A DNA stretch of 64,000 nt from Paramyrothecium sp. XJ0827 (lineage: Eukaryota; Ascomycota; Sordariomycetes; Hypocreales; Stachybotryaceae), in the NCBI GenBank assembly GCA_020881915.1, contig JAJFPB010000003.1:3162001-3226000 (forward strand). The letters run 5' to 3'. A model generated the notes under the pieces. The model saw only the letters and a program-made list of their open reading frames with translations, was not told where the DNA came from and did not search any database. Shown in pieces: positions 10,304 to 22,858 of the stretch. Within the stretch, counting starts at the first letter, position 1, and every line of letters starts with the position of its first letter. The position numbers and the translations under genes are program-made.

Positions 10304-11457
10304 ATGCCAAAGAACAACGCCGGGAAGGGCCCCAAGCCAGTGAAGCCACTTCCTCCCGGTGCGCCCGCATGGCCGCCCTTCAAGCCGAGTTTACCAATAG
10401 TTGATCTTGAGCTCCAGCTACATCCCGCCACTCCAAAAATAGTGTTGCTATCCTCCTTCTTCCCACGTTCTCTCTGCAGGGATTATGTTACTTTCCTGAA
10501 AACTCTACCGCTGCAGACAACCCCGGGACGTCCTAAGCGCGGTGAGGCGGTTCGGGTCAACGACCGCTTCCAAGTCGAGGACGATGGCCTTGCCCGTCGT
10601 CTTTGGGAACAAACGGGCCTTAAGGAAGCAATCTTGAGCGACGGAAAATTGAAACATCTTTGGTAGGTTCTCACCGAACTCCTTCACGGTCTCTAATACT
10701 TCTGTTTTCACCCCGGCTTTTCTCGAACCCACCTGTGCGGATCTGTCTTCACAACCAGCTACAACAGTGGCATAGCCCGAATCCTCGTGTTTTTTCTTTT
10801 CTTTTTCTTTCTGAAGCTAAGAGTTGCCTTCCAGGGGTGGCGAGCCGATCGGGCTGAGTCCCAACATCCGAGTCTACCGCTACTCCAAGGGCCAATACTT
10901 TGACTGCCATTGTATGTACTATCTCCGGTTCCGAGCCCTCTTCAGCTGAGCATACATCTTTGGAGTATTCATGGTCATGGTTTCCTTGTTACATGGCACC
11001 CTTTTTGTTGTTGGGAATGTCGATCGTCTTATGTTAACTCGTCCGATTTACCAGATGACGACTCAAACAACTTAACTCTGCCGTCTCAGCCCTCGGTTCC
11101 TGCCCGAACTACCTGGACTTTGTTGCTTTATCTTACCTCCTCGGCCGAAGGCTGTGTTGGCGGCGAGACAGTCTTCTACCCGCACGACCGAAAATCTGTT
11201 AACCAGGAGATCCCCGTGGCCCTTGAGACAGGAATGCTTCTCTTGCACAAGCATGGGGATGACTGCCTATTGGTTCGTGATGCATGATTTCCCCCTCCCA
11301 CACCTACGTCTAACCCCACTCAACTTCCTTCTCCAAACATCGTCTCGTTCAGCAGCTGATTGAGGGTGTGCAACTAACATGCATGCAGCACGAAGGCAGA
11401 GAAGTTCTGGCAGGAGAGAAATGGGTTCTTCGGACTGATCTCTGCGTTCGTAGGTGA
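10304..11457 (+). CDS. 2-oxoglutarate/Fe(II) oxygenase, prolyl 4-hydroxylase type
   Basis: Four exons are modelled: 10304-10662, 10835-10911, 11055-11272 and 11389-11457, giving 240 residues. The double-stranded beta-helix fold of the P4H superfamily is recognisable. RVYRYSKGQYFDCHYDDS carries the iron-binding H145-x-D147, and the histidine and aspartate codons fall on opposite sides of the second intron. Next is LLYLTSSAEGCVGGETVFYP, then the distal iron ligand H219 (first residue of the last exon, HEGREVLAGEKW) and K229, the expected 2-oxoglutarate anchor. The N-terminus has no signal peptide, so a cytosolic or nuclear enzyme is more likely than an ER collagen-type one. The last intron has a weak donor, GTTCGT, but a perfect CTAAC branch point and GCAG acceptor; the protein reads through the junction as LL|HEG. 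The substrate is not known from sequence. Confidence 0.88.
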
Positions 11458-11981
11458 AGCACTTCTAAGGATATCGAGGGAACGATCAGTAATCTAGCCG
11501 TAAGTAGAGCTTGGCCACAGTGTCCTTGGTCAACACCGACATACACCACGTATAAGGTGGTATGCGGGTGACTGTATTGCTGCATGTAGTCACATACGGC
11601 AACGGATTTGCTGCAGCCGCTTATGCGCCTTCACTCAAGCGAGTGGAACCCTCTGTCTCAGTGCGAATGACTGGCTACCGTACCTTCTCACCGCCGATCG
11701 GCTCGGTTAAGCCAATCTCAAAGACCGGACCTGAGTCCGACAAATCAACAAATCAACGTCTGAATATGTCTACGAACAAAAGCAATTGTGCATATTCTTG
11801 CATCCCGGGGCCGCTTCCGTCGTGCCATTGATCCTTATCCGTCACATCGCATCACGATGGCCGGTCAGTTCTGCCGCCCACCAAGCAACCATCCACGGGC
11901 GCCGGCAGTTCCAAGCTGCATGACCTTCCGCAACTGCGTGCCCTTGCGACGCGCAATGGACCATCGCGGACAAATGCTCAT
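11458..11981. other. Convergent intergenic region
   Basis: It lies between the 3' ends of the oxygenase and the RNA-dependent RNA polymerase. No gene is seen. Confidence 0.45.
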
Positions 11982-14900
11982 TTACCTGCGACCCCGAACC
12001 CCGGCCAAGACAGCTTTCATGGTGGTGAACTTGTCACCCAGTGCGATGCGAATAAGATCCCAAGGAAACAACCAAGGGAAGGTGATGAGCGGCATGGTCG
12101 TCTCGCCACCGTCCCCTTCTTTGCGCTCGCGACGACGTTCGGCCTGTGCCAGCTTGTATTCCTCCTCGGTGACCTTGTACATGGCCGCCACGAAGGGGTG
12201 CAGCTGTTCGTCTTCCTTACCACCCGCCGCCCCGTAGCACATTTCCTTGAACCGCTGCTTCAGGACGTCGTATTCGTGGCTTAAGTCCTCCTGCCGCTTG
12301 TATTCGCTGGCGCCAGTGGGACGCGACATGGCGAATGTACTCCAAAGCTCGAAGTCTGTCTCGAGGTTCTGCTGCGTAAGGATCCTGCGGACTGAGCCGT
12401 CGTACTGCGCCTTGATGTCCCGCGCTGCGGCGAGCGCCTCCTCGCTCAAGTCGTAACGATTGGTTACACGCTGGTCAAATGCATGTTCCCATTCAGGTGA
12501 GAACTGCACGGTCTGCCGGGCTATCTTGTCGTAGACAGCACCCAGAGTCTTGGTTGAACGGTAGGTGTTCCGCTTCTGCATGAAATGCGGCCACACCCGC
12601 GGCTCGTACTTGGCCCGGTTGTACATGGCCGGGTTGCCGGACTTGTTGAAGTCCACTGCGTTGGAGTGCAGTTCTGCCAACTCGAGGCCTAAACAATATT
12701 AGCACACGTGCGGGGGAGATTGCAGAGGGCCAGGCTCAACGTACAAATCTTCGACTTTGGTCCGTGTTTGTCTGCATGTGCTTTGTGGGCATGAGCGATT
12801 GGACCAAGTCTATCCTTTTTCATGTACTGAACAAAGAAGTTGCGGATGTCATCCACTGTGACGTCTCTATCCAACTCGACCGGCTTCACGCCGGTGTAAT
12901 TCATGGGAGGATGGTTCCATTCCTTAGGGAGCAGCTTAGGATCCCATATCACAAAGAAATCATCACCGTCCAGATCACCTCCGGAGAGCATGTTGGGAAC
13001 TGGCCTGTCACCTGTCGATGGGAAAACCACGACGTCTTTCAAATGGTGGAGGCTGGGTTCATCGACCGCTCGCACCACCCGTATATCTCCTGGATGTAGG
13101 GACGGATTCCGACCAATGGCGCACAAGCCCTTGATAATGGTCGTCTTGTTATCTCTTTTGGGATCCGTGATCTGAAGAAAGATCTCGGGGAGTTTGTCCT
13201 CATCCTTTGCCTTGGAGCCTTCTGTCTCCCGGGAATGACCGCGAAGACTCCCGGTCTCGTCAACGCATCCAAAGACAAAGGCACTCTTCTCGACGGGCAG
13301 TCTTGTTTTTTCCTTGAGCAATCGCAGAGACCATGCATGCCATAGATTCATCATGTTCACAACAAACGGATCTTGAACCTCGTCCGATCTGAAGCCAGCG
13401 CCCAGCAGATGGGCCAAGGTGATGGTGGTCTGGTTCTCGTCCACGAACTTCACAAGAAGGTCGGCCGCGACTCGATTGTCTGTCAAGGCACTAGTATGAG
13501 CTTGAAGCTGCTCCTCGGCAAGCTTCACGAACACCTCGCATGGGACGCCCAGACTCTCCAGAATGGGGATCGTTTGCTGATTGAGCGTTGCTGTAGAGTA
13601 CTTGGCGCAGCGAATGACCTCGAGGTTGTTGTATGATGAGGTGAACTTTTGCTGGGATTTGCGAGCATGAACTTGTAGTCCTTTGACATGCGGCCACACG
13701 GCGAGCAGCCCTTTGTAGCCTCCCATGCGAAATTGGAACACAGTGGGGTTGACCTGAACATCGAGGTCCATCTCGTTGGTGATCATCTTGGCCAGCATCG
13801 AGGAAACGATGCCCACACCATCTGTGAAGCAATAGCCGTTTCGCTCAGTGTCATGAATCAAGTGAACGTCGGGAGTCGGCACGCCCCGGACCCGTCGGGT
13901 GGTCGAGAAGCACTGCCCAACCCTCGCAGCGTACTTTGCCGGGATCCTGATATGATCAAAGGTGCCCATCCACTTGCGTATGTCGTCGCATGAAAGGTGG
14001 GCTGTAGGAGAGAAGAAGTAGGCACCGCACTGGCGCATTTGCGAGCTTCCGTACGCGAGGAACTCGTACCGGCGATCTCCAATCACGATTCCCTGGAAGA
14101 TGGCACGGAGGACCCTCACCCAGACATTCTCGTAGTTATCATAACCGTCGTAGTGATGCGAGAGCAAATCGTTCTGCTTCTCGTTCAAGAACTGGACTCG
14201 CAGGAACCGGTCCTGGACATCATTGTACTCCCGGAGAATGCGGTTCGAGGTCTCAACAGTGGGCGTGCTGATACGCATCGTCGTTGGCGTGATGCTGACC
14301 TTCCGCACAAGGGCACAATAGTGCGGGACTTTGTGGCTGGGGAAGTAAAACTCGGCTTCCTCGTTCTTGAGCAAATTCATCGGGTTGATGAGCGGCGTGC
14401 CTTGGTCTGCTAGATACTCGAGGCGGAGCCGGGCCTTCATCGGCTCCAGGGCGGCCAACGCGGCCAGAAACTCGGGGGTTATGGAGTACTCGTTGAGGAG
14501 CCCCTGAGAGATGCACACTTCGAGCTGGTACCGAACCTCAAAGGCAAGCTGCGGGCTGTCGTTGCCCAAAAGAGCTAGGGCCTCGTTGTTGTTGTTCACG
14601 CTCGCGTGTTCTGGGTGCATCCACGTTCCTTCATCGCTCAGCGTGTCGATCTTGAGGTCGTCTCTTTTGTCGACGGCCACGTTGAAGTCTTCTAATGCCA
14701 TCACCAACTCCTGCTTGAAGTCGATTTCACCGGACTGGGCATTCCCTTTCATGACCAATCGAATCGTCGTCCATCTGCCAAGCTCCATGAAGCCAGGATC
14801 GTGGATTTTGTTGAACAAGGCAATGGGATATCTCAGCTGAACATTTCGGTCCTCGCACGTGTCGGAGATTCGGTGCCAGGCGCGCCTCTCCTCCCACGTG

Positions 14901-15700
14901 TCTTCGCTTGACTGCGTTCGGTGAGCAGAGGGCGGTATCCAGTAATAATGTGGCGGAAAAGGCAGAGGAATGGTGAGAGCCCAGTTGGTCTTCTCGAACG
15001 AGGTGGTGTAGGCACGCTTCAGATCGCCAAGCTGAGCCTCCAACTTGAATTTGGCCATTACCTTTTGGTCACCCATTTTTACCTGCATGGGGAAGAAAAC
15101 GGTAAGAAGTTTTATCCCGAGGTTGACCTTGAGTGAGATACCACCAGCGTCTGCATGGTCTGCAATGTCGCGCATCAGGGCCATGGAGTTGCTGCTCGTC
15201 ATGCTTCCAAACTGCAAGTTTGACATGGGAAACGTCATCCGCCGCGGGTAACGACGGTCAGCGGAGACCGGACTGATGACCCATTCTGACGGCTTGTGGG
15301 GAGCAACGGTAAGGAAAACACGGAGTCCCCGAGGGTACAGTTGAGTGTTGGGATGGTAAATCAGATAGGGGCTGATTTCCCATATCGCACGAGCGGGTGG
15401 CGGTTCAAAACGAATGCTGGCCTTCGTCTTGGGCGCGCCATCAGGGGCGCCATGCACGTTTATCCATGTGATGTTTCCTTCGCGGGAGAACCAGTCTCCC
15501 AGCTCGGCCGTGGTGACGTCGCGCGGAAGGTTGCGAACTGTGACCTGAAGATCTTGCCACGATCTCCAATTGCTCGCGTCGATTGTAGCACCATTCTTAG
15601 TAGGCGACGGTCGACGAGGGGGTGAGTTGAGCGTCGTTCCTGACAGCCTATCTGGACTGTTCTGTTTTGACTTGCTCGAGGAAGAATTCCTGGTCGACAT
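11982..15700 (-). CDS. RNA-dependent RNA polymerase (RNA silencing)
   Basis: Two exons are modelled: 15700-12745 and 12688-11982. The 56-nt intron has donor GTACGT and a TTTAG acceptor, and the joined protein reads KSKICLELAELHSNAVDF across it. Length is 1220 residues. The catalytic signature GGDLDGDDFFVIWDP lies near residue 905, and GVGIVSS and FRMGGYKG motifs precede it, as in cellular RdRPs. An N-terminal module (LQVTVRNLPRDVTTAELGDWFSREGNITWINVHG, residues 50-85) looks RRM-like. DLDGD rather than the DYDGD of QDE-1, together with the RRM-like start, suggests the Rdp1/SAD-1 clade, which makes double-stranded RNA for small-RNA or meiotic silencing; the clade is inference. An upstream in-frame GTG is not used as start because the ATG at 15700 is available. 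The stop overlaps a GTAAAT donor-like word, so a short extra 3' exon is possible. Confidence 0.93.
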
Positions 15701-16716
15701 GATGCGCAGTTGCTGGGCCACAGGGTCCACAATGTACAGAGCAAGCGAGATCTGCAGAGATTTTTGTTCGTTCCTCGTATGGCAGGTTAGATGGAATGGA
15801 TGGGATACTCAGCAGAGGTAGCAACAAGGCTTTACCACAAAGCATTCGCCTCGTTCTTTGAGCAGCCTGTAGGACTGATGAATGGACCCTGTAGAGAGAC
15901 AGAACCAGCTAGCATTAAAGGAGAGTAGAGCCTGCTCGCAGGTGTTTTGTGGGGAGTTTTGACGGCTACGATCAAGAAACAATTGAGAGCAGAAGCTCGG
16001 TTTTCACCCATAGAGCCCAGCCCAGAACAAGTTCACGAAGCTGTAGTGCTCAAAGGTGCGAAGGGCCTTGGAACCAATGATCACGAGCCTGCCCTTTGAG
16101 CAAAGAGAAGCGATCACGTTTGAAGAAGCTGGAATAAGTTGTTTCAAACGCCGGAGTGAGTAGAGAGGAAGGCGGGAGAAGAGAGGCAGAGAGAACGGAG
16201 GTGATGGGGACAAACGCTGCCAGCTGCCAGTTTGCTCCGGCTACGCGCATAATAGACCCCTGCCTATTTTACCTTATACCACTACAGGCACCTGCTTGCT
16301 TTGTTGCCTGGCGAGGCGATATCATCAATAGAGCCTTTGAAACAAGAATAAGGGGGAAATTCCCGTGATGCGTTGTATGTGAATGGTTTCGTTGCCATGA
16401 CCCAACCACGCCTCCTCGCCAACTTTTAATGCTCAACTCTGGCCATCCCGCCAATGCAAAACAATGCCAAGGAGAAATGAGAATGCAAAATCTCTACATC
16501 CGGTGAGTATTCAGGAAAATGTGCCCATGCATTATGCAAAACTCGGGTTGTGGGTGTGAATGCTCCTCGGTTGCCCGCGTTGTCCAGTCTTGCCGCCACG
16601 GAACCGCCCAGCCGACCATCCCCCGTCATCACCAACCATCAACAAGCCCTTGGAACCGAAGAAAAAAAGAAGTTGTCTGCCTGCGCCGCCGAGATGCTCG
16701 ACACCCCCGAAGGAAA
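15701..16716. other. Intergenic, upstream of the RdRP gene
   Basis: It contains the presumed promoter and leader of the RdRP and the 3' flank of D-lactate dehydrogenase. Short frames on both strands are not supported as genes. Confidence 0.45.
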
Positions 16717-18882
16717 TCATCGGCTCTTTGTGGCGTTCAGAGCCGCCACTCCTCCAAGGTCCAACGACCACTCCTCCGTCTTGCCAGCTGAGACCCCCGC
16801 GACTGGAGCCGCGCGGATGGGCGTCACCACGCCCTCCTGGCTGGCCGAGTCCTGCTCCATCCACGGCACGTCCATGATCTTGCCCGGGTTCATGATCCAC
16901 AGCGGGTCCAGCGACTTCTTGATCGCCTTCATGACGCCCAGCGTGTCCGGGCCAACCTCCCACAGCAGGCTCTCCTTCTTGCCCCAGCCGATGGAGTGCT
17001 CGCCCGTGCATGTGCCCTCCATGTCGAGCGCCCGCTTGACCATGTTCTTGACGCACTGCTCCACCTTTTCGCGCTCGCCCTTGTTGCTCCTGTCGTACAT
17101 GATGCTCTCGTGGAAGTTGCCGTCTCCGATGTGGCCGAGGATGCTAGCGAACAGGCCCAGGTCATCCATTTCCTTCTTGCTGACCTCGATGATGTCCGCT
17201 AGTCGGCTGAACGGAACAGCGACATCTGTGCTCCCTACATGCTTGTTAGTCCCCGAACAAAAAAAAAAAACAAAAAAAAAAGATCCATCAAAGTCGGTTA
17301 CACAAGGCTGGTACTTGCGCCGGAGACAAACTTACAAACTTCTTCACCCCCTTTCCTCAGGGCAAGCATAGACCATAAAGACTCCTTTCTGGCGGACCAG
17401 AGGAGCTTCTGCTCTAGAGCATCCTTGGCAAACTCAAAGTTGCTGCCGCGGTTGGCCTTGGTGATCGTCTGAACCCGGGCGATATTTTCCTGGACGCCGC
17501 TCTTCGTGCCGGCAAACTTGAAGAAGAGCGTCGGCATCTCCTGCCAGATGCGAGGCGCGGTGGCGCGCGAGAGGTTCACCACGCGCATCTGCACCTCGTC
17601 CATGATCTCCATAGCAGCAACTGGTACGCCCGCTTGCATGACGCCCGCCGCGGCAGACGCGGCATCGCGGATGCTTGGGAAGGTGACGACGGCCACGGAG
17701 TAGTCCTCGGGAATCACAGCCAACTTGAGCGTGGCTGATCAAACAGTCAGCGGGGTTTTCATAAATCAAATGCTAGCAACCTATGGGAAATGTGGATGAT
17801 CACGTACCTTCAGTCACAAGCCCTAGAGTGCCCTCCGAGCCGACGAAGAGACCGTTGAGGTTGTACCCTGCCGACGACTTGCGCGGTCTCCGTCGCGTCT
17901 TGATAATTCGTCCGTCGGCCAGGACCACGGTCAGGTTAATTACCCAGTCCTTCATCGTGCCGTATTTGACAGCATTGGTTCCAGAGCAGTTTGTTCCGAT
18001 CATGCCCCCAATCTTGGCACTTGGGCCTGCAGATACGTGTCAGCCTGGTGACATGAACACAACGTTGTCACATATCTGTAACGTGAGAGACCGCACTCAC
18101 CTGGATCGATCGGGAAGAAGAGGCCACTGTCCATCCGCGCCAGTTTCTCGTTCAGGTCCTGCCAGCCAATGCTTGGCTGCACCACGATATCCATGTCATC
18201 CTTGTTGAACTGGATGATCTTGTCCATATAGGCAAAGTCCACGCTAATGCCACCGTAGGGGGCAGAGAAGTTTCCTTCCAAGCTGGAACCCCCCGAGTAA
18301 GGAATGACAGGGACCTTAAACTTGTAGCAGATCTTGGCTATGGCAGCGACCTGCTCCGTGGACCTTGGGTACGCCACAGCCACCGGGAGGTTTTCGGGGT
18401 TTGTCGTAGACCATTCCGAATAACCATGGGCGTGGAGATCCTCTGGGTCCGTTGAGATGATATCCTCATCACCGAGTACTTGGATAATTTCTTGAATCGC
18501 CTAAATTAGAGTAAGCATGACGTGAGAGAAGATGGCCGGAAATTGTGGTGAGAAGAGAACGCTTGCTTACCTGCTCCATTTCGAACATGCTTGCATACCT
18601 GGGCTCCAAATCACTGTCGAGCAAAACCTTTCCACCAAATAGGGCACCCGACTCCTTTTGTGAAGTCATCACACTGGAAATACCCCAACCGGCGGCGCCA
18701 GCGGCGGCCGCCACGGCCAGAACCATGGAACCGGACCAACCCGGCAGAGTTGCCGCGGCATCGGAGCCGGGCCGCCGCGTCCCGGCAGAGGTACGGCGCA
18801 GGGTTGTGGTCGAGAAGCGTCGCGCGGCGACATATCTGGGGCTGTGGCTCAACAGAGCTCGCATCGAGTGTTTAGCCGACAT
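16717..18882 (-). CDS. DLD1: D-lactate dehydrogenase (cytochrome), mitochondrial FAD enzyme
   Basis: Five exons are modelled: 18882-18571, 18500-18101, 18026-17808, 17734-17336 and 17234-16717, giving 615 residues. The enzyme oxidises D-lactate to pyruvate and passes electrons to cytochrome c. The N-terminus ([17 protein letters not shown]...[10 protein letters not shown]) is a typical basic, Ser/Arg-rich mitochondrial presequence. A hydrophobic segment (about residues 53-70) then fits anchoring in the inner membrane with the body in the intermembrane space. The FAD-binding PCMH domain (about 135-320) shows [42 protein letters not shown] and [19 protein letters not shown]. The C-terminal domain shows [22 protein letters not shown] (about residue 476) and [12 protein letters not shown], the His residues that bind metal and substrate in the family. 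All five exons join in frame. Confidence 0.93.
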
Positions 18883-21800
18883 GATGACTATATATGCCTC
18901 TTACAAAAAGCGAGCAGCGGGTTGTAAGCTTCACGTCGGATATCACTCCCGAAGTCCGGAACCGGCTTTGGGTCAACTCAAAACGAGACCCACTATTTCC
19001 ACGACCGCCCGCGTTGGGGACGAAACCGTGGGCGATGAGAACTGAGCTTGGAAGCACTATCGAGTCCCAAGCAGGTGAAGCAAAGCTGCCAACGAGAGGA
19101 ACTTGGTCTCGTCTTCTTCAGGGGCAGCTTCTTTTTTTTCCAACTCTCAGATGAGAGGCGTCAAGACAACGCGGGGAAGGCCAATCAGCAAACCCGGTTG
19201 CTGGAACCTGAGACCAGAGGGAGGGAAATCGGAAAAGGGATGCAGACCACGTGCTTGCCCGGGCCACGCCAGATGACAGATCCCGAGCTGCGCTGTCAAA
19301 TTCGGCTTCTGGCAGGGTTTTAATTCCCGGCGGCTGCAAACGCAGGGAGGTGGCCAGCCAAGGAATTTCGGCGCACAAAAGGTTGGTCTCGTCAACGTCG
19401 AGAGGCTCAGCCGACGCTTTCCGAGAGCGAGGGGTGGGTAACAACAGCCGGGTTCAGAAACGCGAGGCACAGGAGAGAGCAGCGGCCAGAGATGAACCCA
19501 GGAAACCAGCTTCTTACCAACGAGGGTGGAAAAGCCGCACCTTGCCAACAAAATCAAAGACACAGAAATAAAATGGCAGGCCAATTCGGAAGGGAAGTGT
19601 GGGCTCCAAAGTGGGCGTGGGGTGGGTGGCTATGATGGATACATATAAGCCCACGAGACCATCGTGTGGAGGGAGGAGTTGCCGACCATGTTGGAACTAG
19701 TTCCGTAATGAGAATCCTGGGGAATCGGGTATCGCAAGCCAAGACAAGGACAATGGACGCTAGTTGGCAGTCAGATGGGCTAGGGAAAAGGGGAATTTGG
19801 GGGCTTGAGACTGGCGTCCACAAGCGACGAAGGGCAGAGCAAGGAAGAGAAGGAGAGAGATGGCGGCAAGAGGCGAGGGGGTGGTTAGAAAGACGATCAC
19901 TTTTAGTCAACCGGCCCAGGGGATGAGATCAGGTCATGTTCCTGTCGACGCCCAGGAACCGTCCATTGGATAGTTGCCACGAGAGGCTGTAGCGCAGGAC
20001 CGCCTCGTTGTTGCTGAAGTACAGGATGGAAACATACCCGGGACCTGGAAAAACAAACGTATTGCCAAATCTGAACAACTTTGATGCATGGATACCACTC
20101 GACTCGCGGCGGAAACTAAGTAACCCCCTCTTCCACCCCATCCTCAACTCCCCGTCAAAGCTCATGACCACGAAAAGTCAATGCCGGTTTCTGTTTCTTC
20201 CACCTCTTGTGAGACTGGGAGAACCCATTTTCCACCAGTCTTGATCCATACGGGGGGCCTACACTTGCATACAGCCCTGCGGTACGCTGCGAACGACTCG
20301 TCGGGTTCGGTGTCAGTCGTGGGAAGCTCATCTACATGTCACGAGGCACGACAGCCCTGCAGGTTTTTTTGTATATGCTGATTTCAATCTAATTGCCCTC
20401 CCGTCGTTACCACCCTACGGCTTTTTTTTTCAGCCATGCACGCCTCCCCGTTTCAAGCTGTCCCTCGTCATCTGCGGACGACGGTACGTGATACCATTGG
20501 CGGCTCGCGGGGGGTTGAATTTCTATTTTCTGTTTTCTTTTTTTTTCCCCTCTCTTTCCTTTTTCCACTCATGCAGCTTTGTTGTGTGTGTCATTTCCAC
20601 GGGGACTAAACGTGACTGGTTGGCTGAAACGTACTGACAGCGTTGGGGGTGTGAGTGACGGGGGGGGTCGTCGGCAGCGCCTGGAAATGGAAACGCACTG
20701 CATCGGGTTTCTATTCCCAACCACGAGGGCCTTTTGGAATGACATGCATCCTCGATCAGCCCGAGGCCGAGCACAACTTAATAAACTCCACAGGTGCATA
20801 TACCCCAAGGCAATCAGTCAGTTAGTCAGTTAGTCCGGCTGGGTCTACATTTTCCATTAGACGTATCCATTTATCACCGGAAATGGCTCTCTCCGGGGGG
20901 CCTCTTCCCCACATCCAGATGATGATGTTATCGCCCACCAACGTCTGCGTGGGGGTTCACCAGCACCGGCACCAAGCCGCTACTGTACCTTATTCCATTA
21001 GTCTTCTCTCTTCTTCTTCTCTGCCAGGCACCTGCGCAATCCTTCCAATCCCCACTCCCGCTTTTCTCAGCCTGCAAGATGCGGCATCGCATCCTGGTCG
21101 AATGCTCGGGCCTCCCGGCGGGGGGGTTCCCAGAGAGCTTTGCTCCACTATCCGGCGGCGTCTTCCAAGACGGCTCACCGATCGGGGGTAATGGGCACCG
21201 AATCCTTGTGGAGCGCCATGCATCGTCTTACTTACAGTGTCGCCTTCGTCTCTTTTGCCGTCCATCGAATAGCCCGGTGCTACATGATATGTTGCATGGA
21301 CGACGTCCGGGCCCTGGGTCAATTAATTAAATGTGCACTTCAAGGAACGGCCGAGGCTCCGAAAAAGGCGCCTGTCATCTCGCAACAACATCCGCCGAGC
21401 TTATAAAATCCCACCCCGGGCCTCATGCAACCGGCTACAAAGAGAACACTCAGGTACTTTTCCCGCTACCGCCCCGGAAGCATAACCCAGCAGCGGCGGT
21501 CAGCTTTCGACGGGGCCTACATATCATCGCCACGTCAGAGGCGGGCTACCGAGATCAAATGACCTTCTACCGGCAGCCCCCCTCCCCTTTCTCCGTAGCT
21601 TCGTGCAGCACTGCCGCACCTCCAAGAGGTCTCCAAGAGGTGTTGTCTTCACATATGCGAGCCGGACCGCGTTCAATTAGACTACCATTATCCACTCTAC
21701 CTCCTCCAGCGACCCGGTTTTCCACAAGCAAAGTTTCCCTCCTGTGGTGGGGCTAGCGGTGATCTCACGGCAAATGTACAGTAATGGATCTTGAGGCTCA

Positions 21801-22858
21801 TTCGAGTTTCTCGTGGCATTGGGACAATGTATGGCCATGGAGTGAACCAAGGTCCCTTGCGGCGACGACCCGTCCAATTCGCCCCAGCAAAGAGACTTGC
21901 CACTGCCTGGCGTTGTGCAACGTCTCGGCTGCATAATTATGCGGAGGAGAACACAAGCCCTACCTCAGGTATGTTGCATCATTGGCCCGTAGCAAAATGT
22001 CAGTGTTACACCGGGCGAAGCCTGGAAGATTGCCTCTTCCCCCGCCCTGCAACGTCGCCAAGCCCGGTTTTTCGGTTCAGCTACTCTGTACCAAGCACCG
22101 CCTCCAGCACAGAGGATCTGCAGTCACCTCGAGAGCTTTCTACCGCCCCGTGCAGTTGTCATTACCTAACATCCGTGCCAGACCTGGCACGGTCCCGAAC
22201 GATTCTGACCCTCTGCTTCCAATTGCCTGCCAGTCTTCGACGTCCCCTGCTTCCGGATCGCGTGCCGGAAGAAGCAGCTTCTCACGAGACCCATGCCGTA
22301 ACACGGTTGCGGTAACTAGTTGCGGGACAGGGTGGTCACATGGTATATATTGGCCGTTGGGAGGCTTGAAGCCTGCAGAAAGACTCTCCGCTACTCGTTA
22401 GTAATACGAGGGCGTGTACGGCAGATGACCGAATATACAGACTATCCTTCATGCACGGTATAGAAGTCAAGCCCAGCAAGCGATGGGAGTGATGCTGGTT
22501 AGCCGGAAAAACAAGTCGAAGGGCAGTGCCAACATTGGTCGGCAGTGAATGACAAGACCAGAGAGATCACTCAAGAGTCATGTTGCTGAATGTGAAGGTT
22601 GACAGTTTTCACAGGAACGGCAGGCATCGAAAGAAGTATCGGTAAACATAGAGCATGCACGGTTCACAAACACAGAGGAATGAACTGGGACAGTATGGCT
22701 CGCAGTTGGTTCAAGATTTCATCTTTTATCGTTAGCCTTCATGGCTGGCTATCTTCCATGGGCAGTCAAGGCCTAAAAAAGCAAACGTCCAAATCCGAGA
22801 CTCCAGTCACAACATGCCAGTTTTTATTTTCCCGTCACTACGTAAATCCCATCTATAT
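18883..22858. other. Gene-poor 4 kb interval
   Basis: Long open frames occur on both strands but overlap each other, lack family motifs and have no consistent intron structure, so I support no gene. Homopolymer tracts occur near 19131-19140 (T), 20422-20430 (T), 20541-20548 (T) and 20661-20667 (G). It separates the heads of D-lactate dehydrogenase and the tail of the eS4 gene. Confidence 0.4.
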
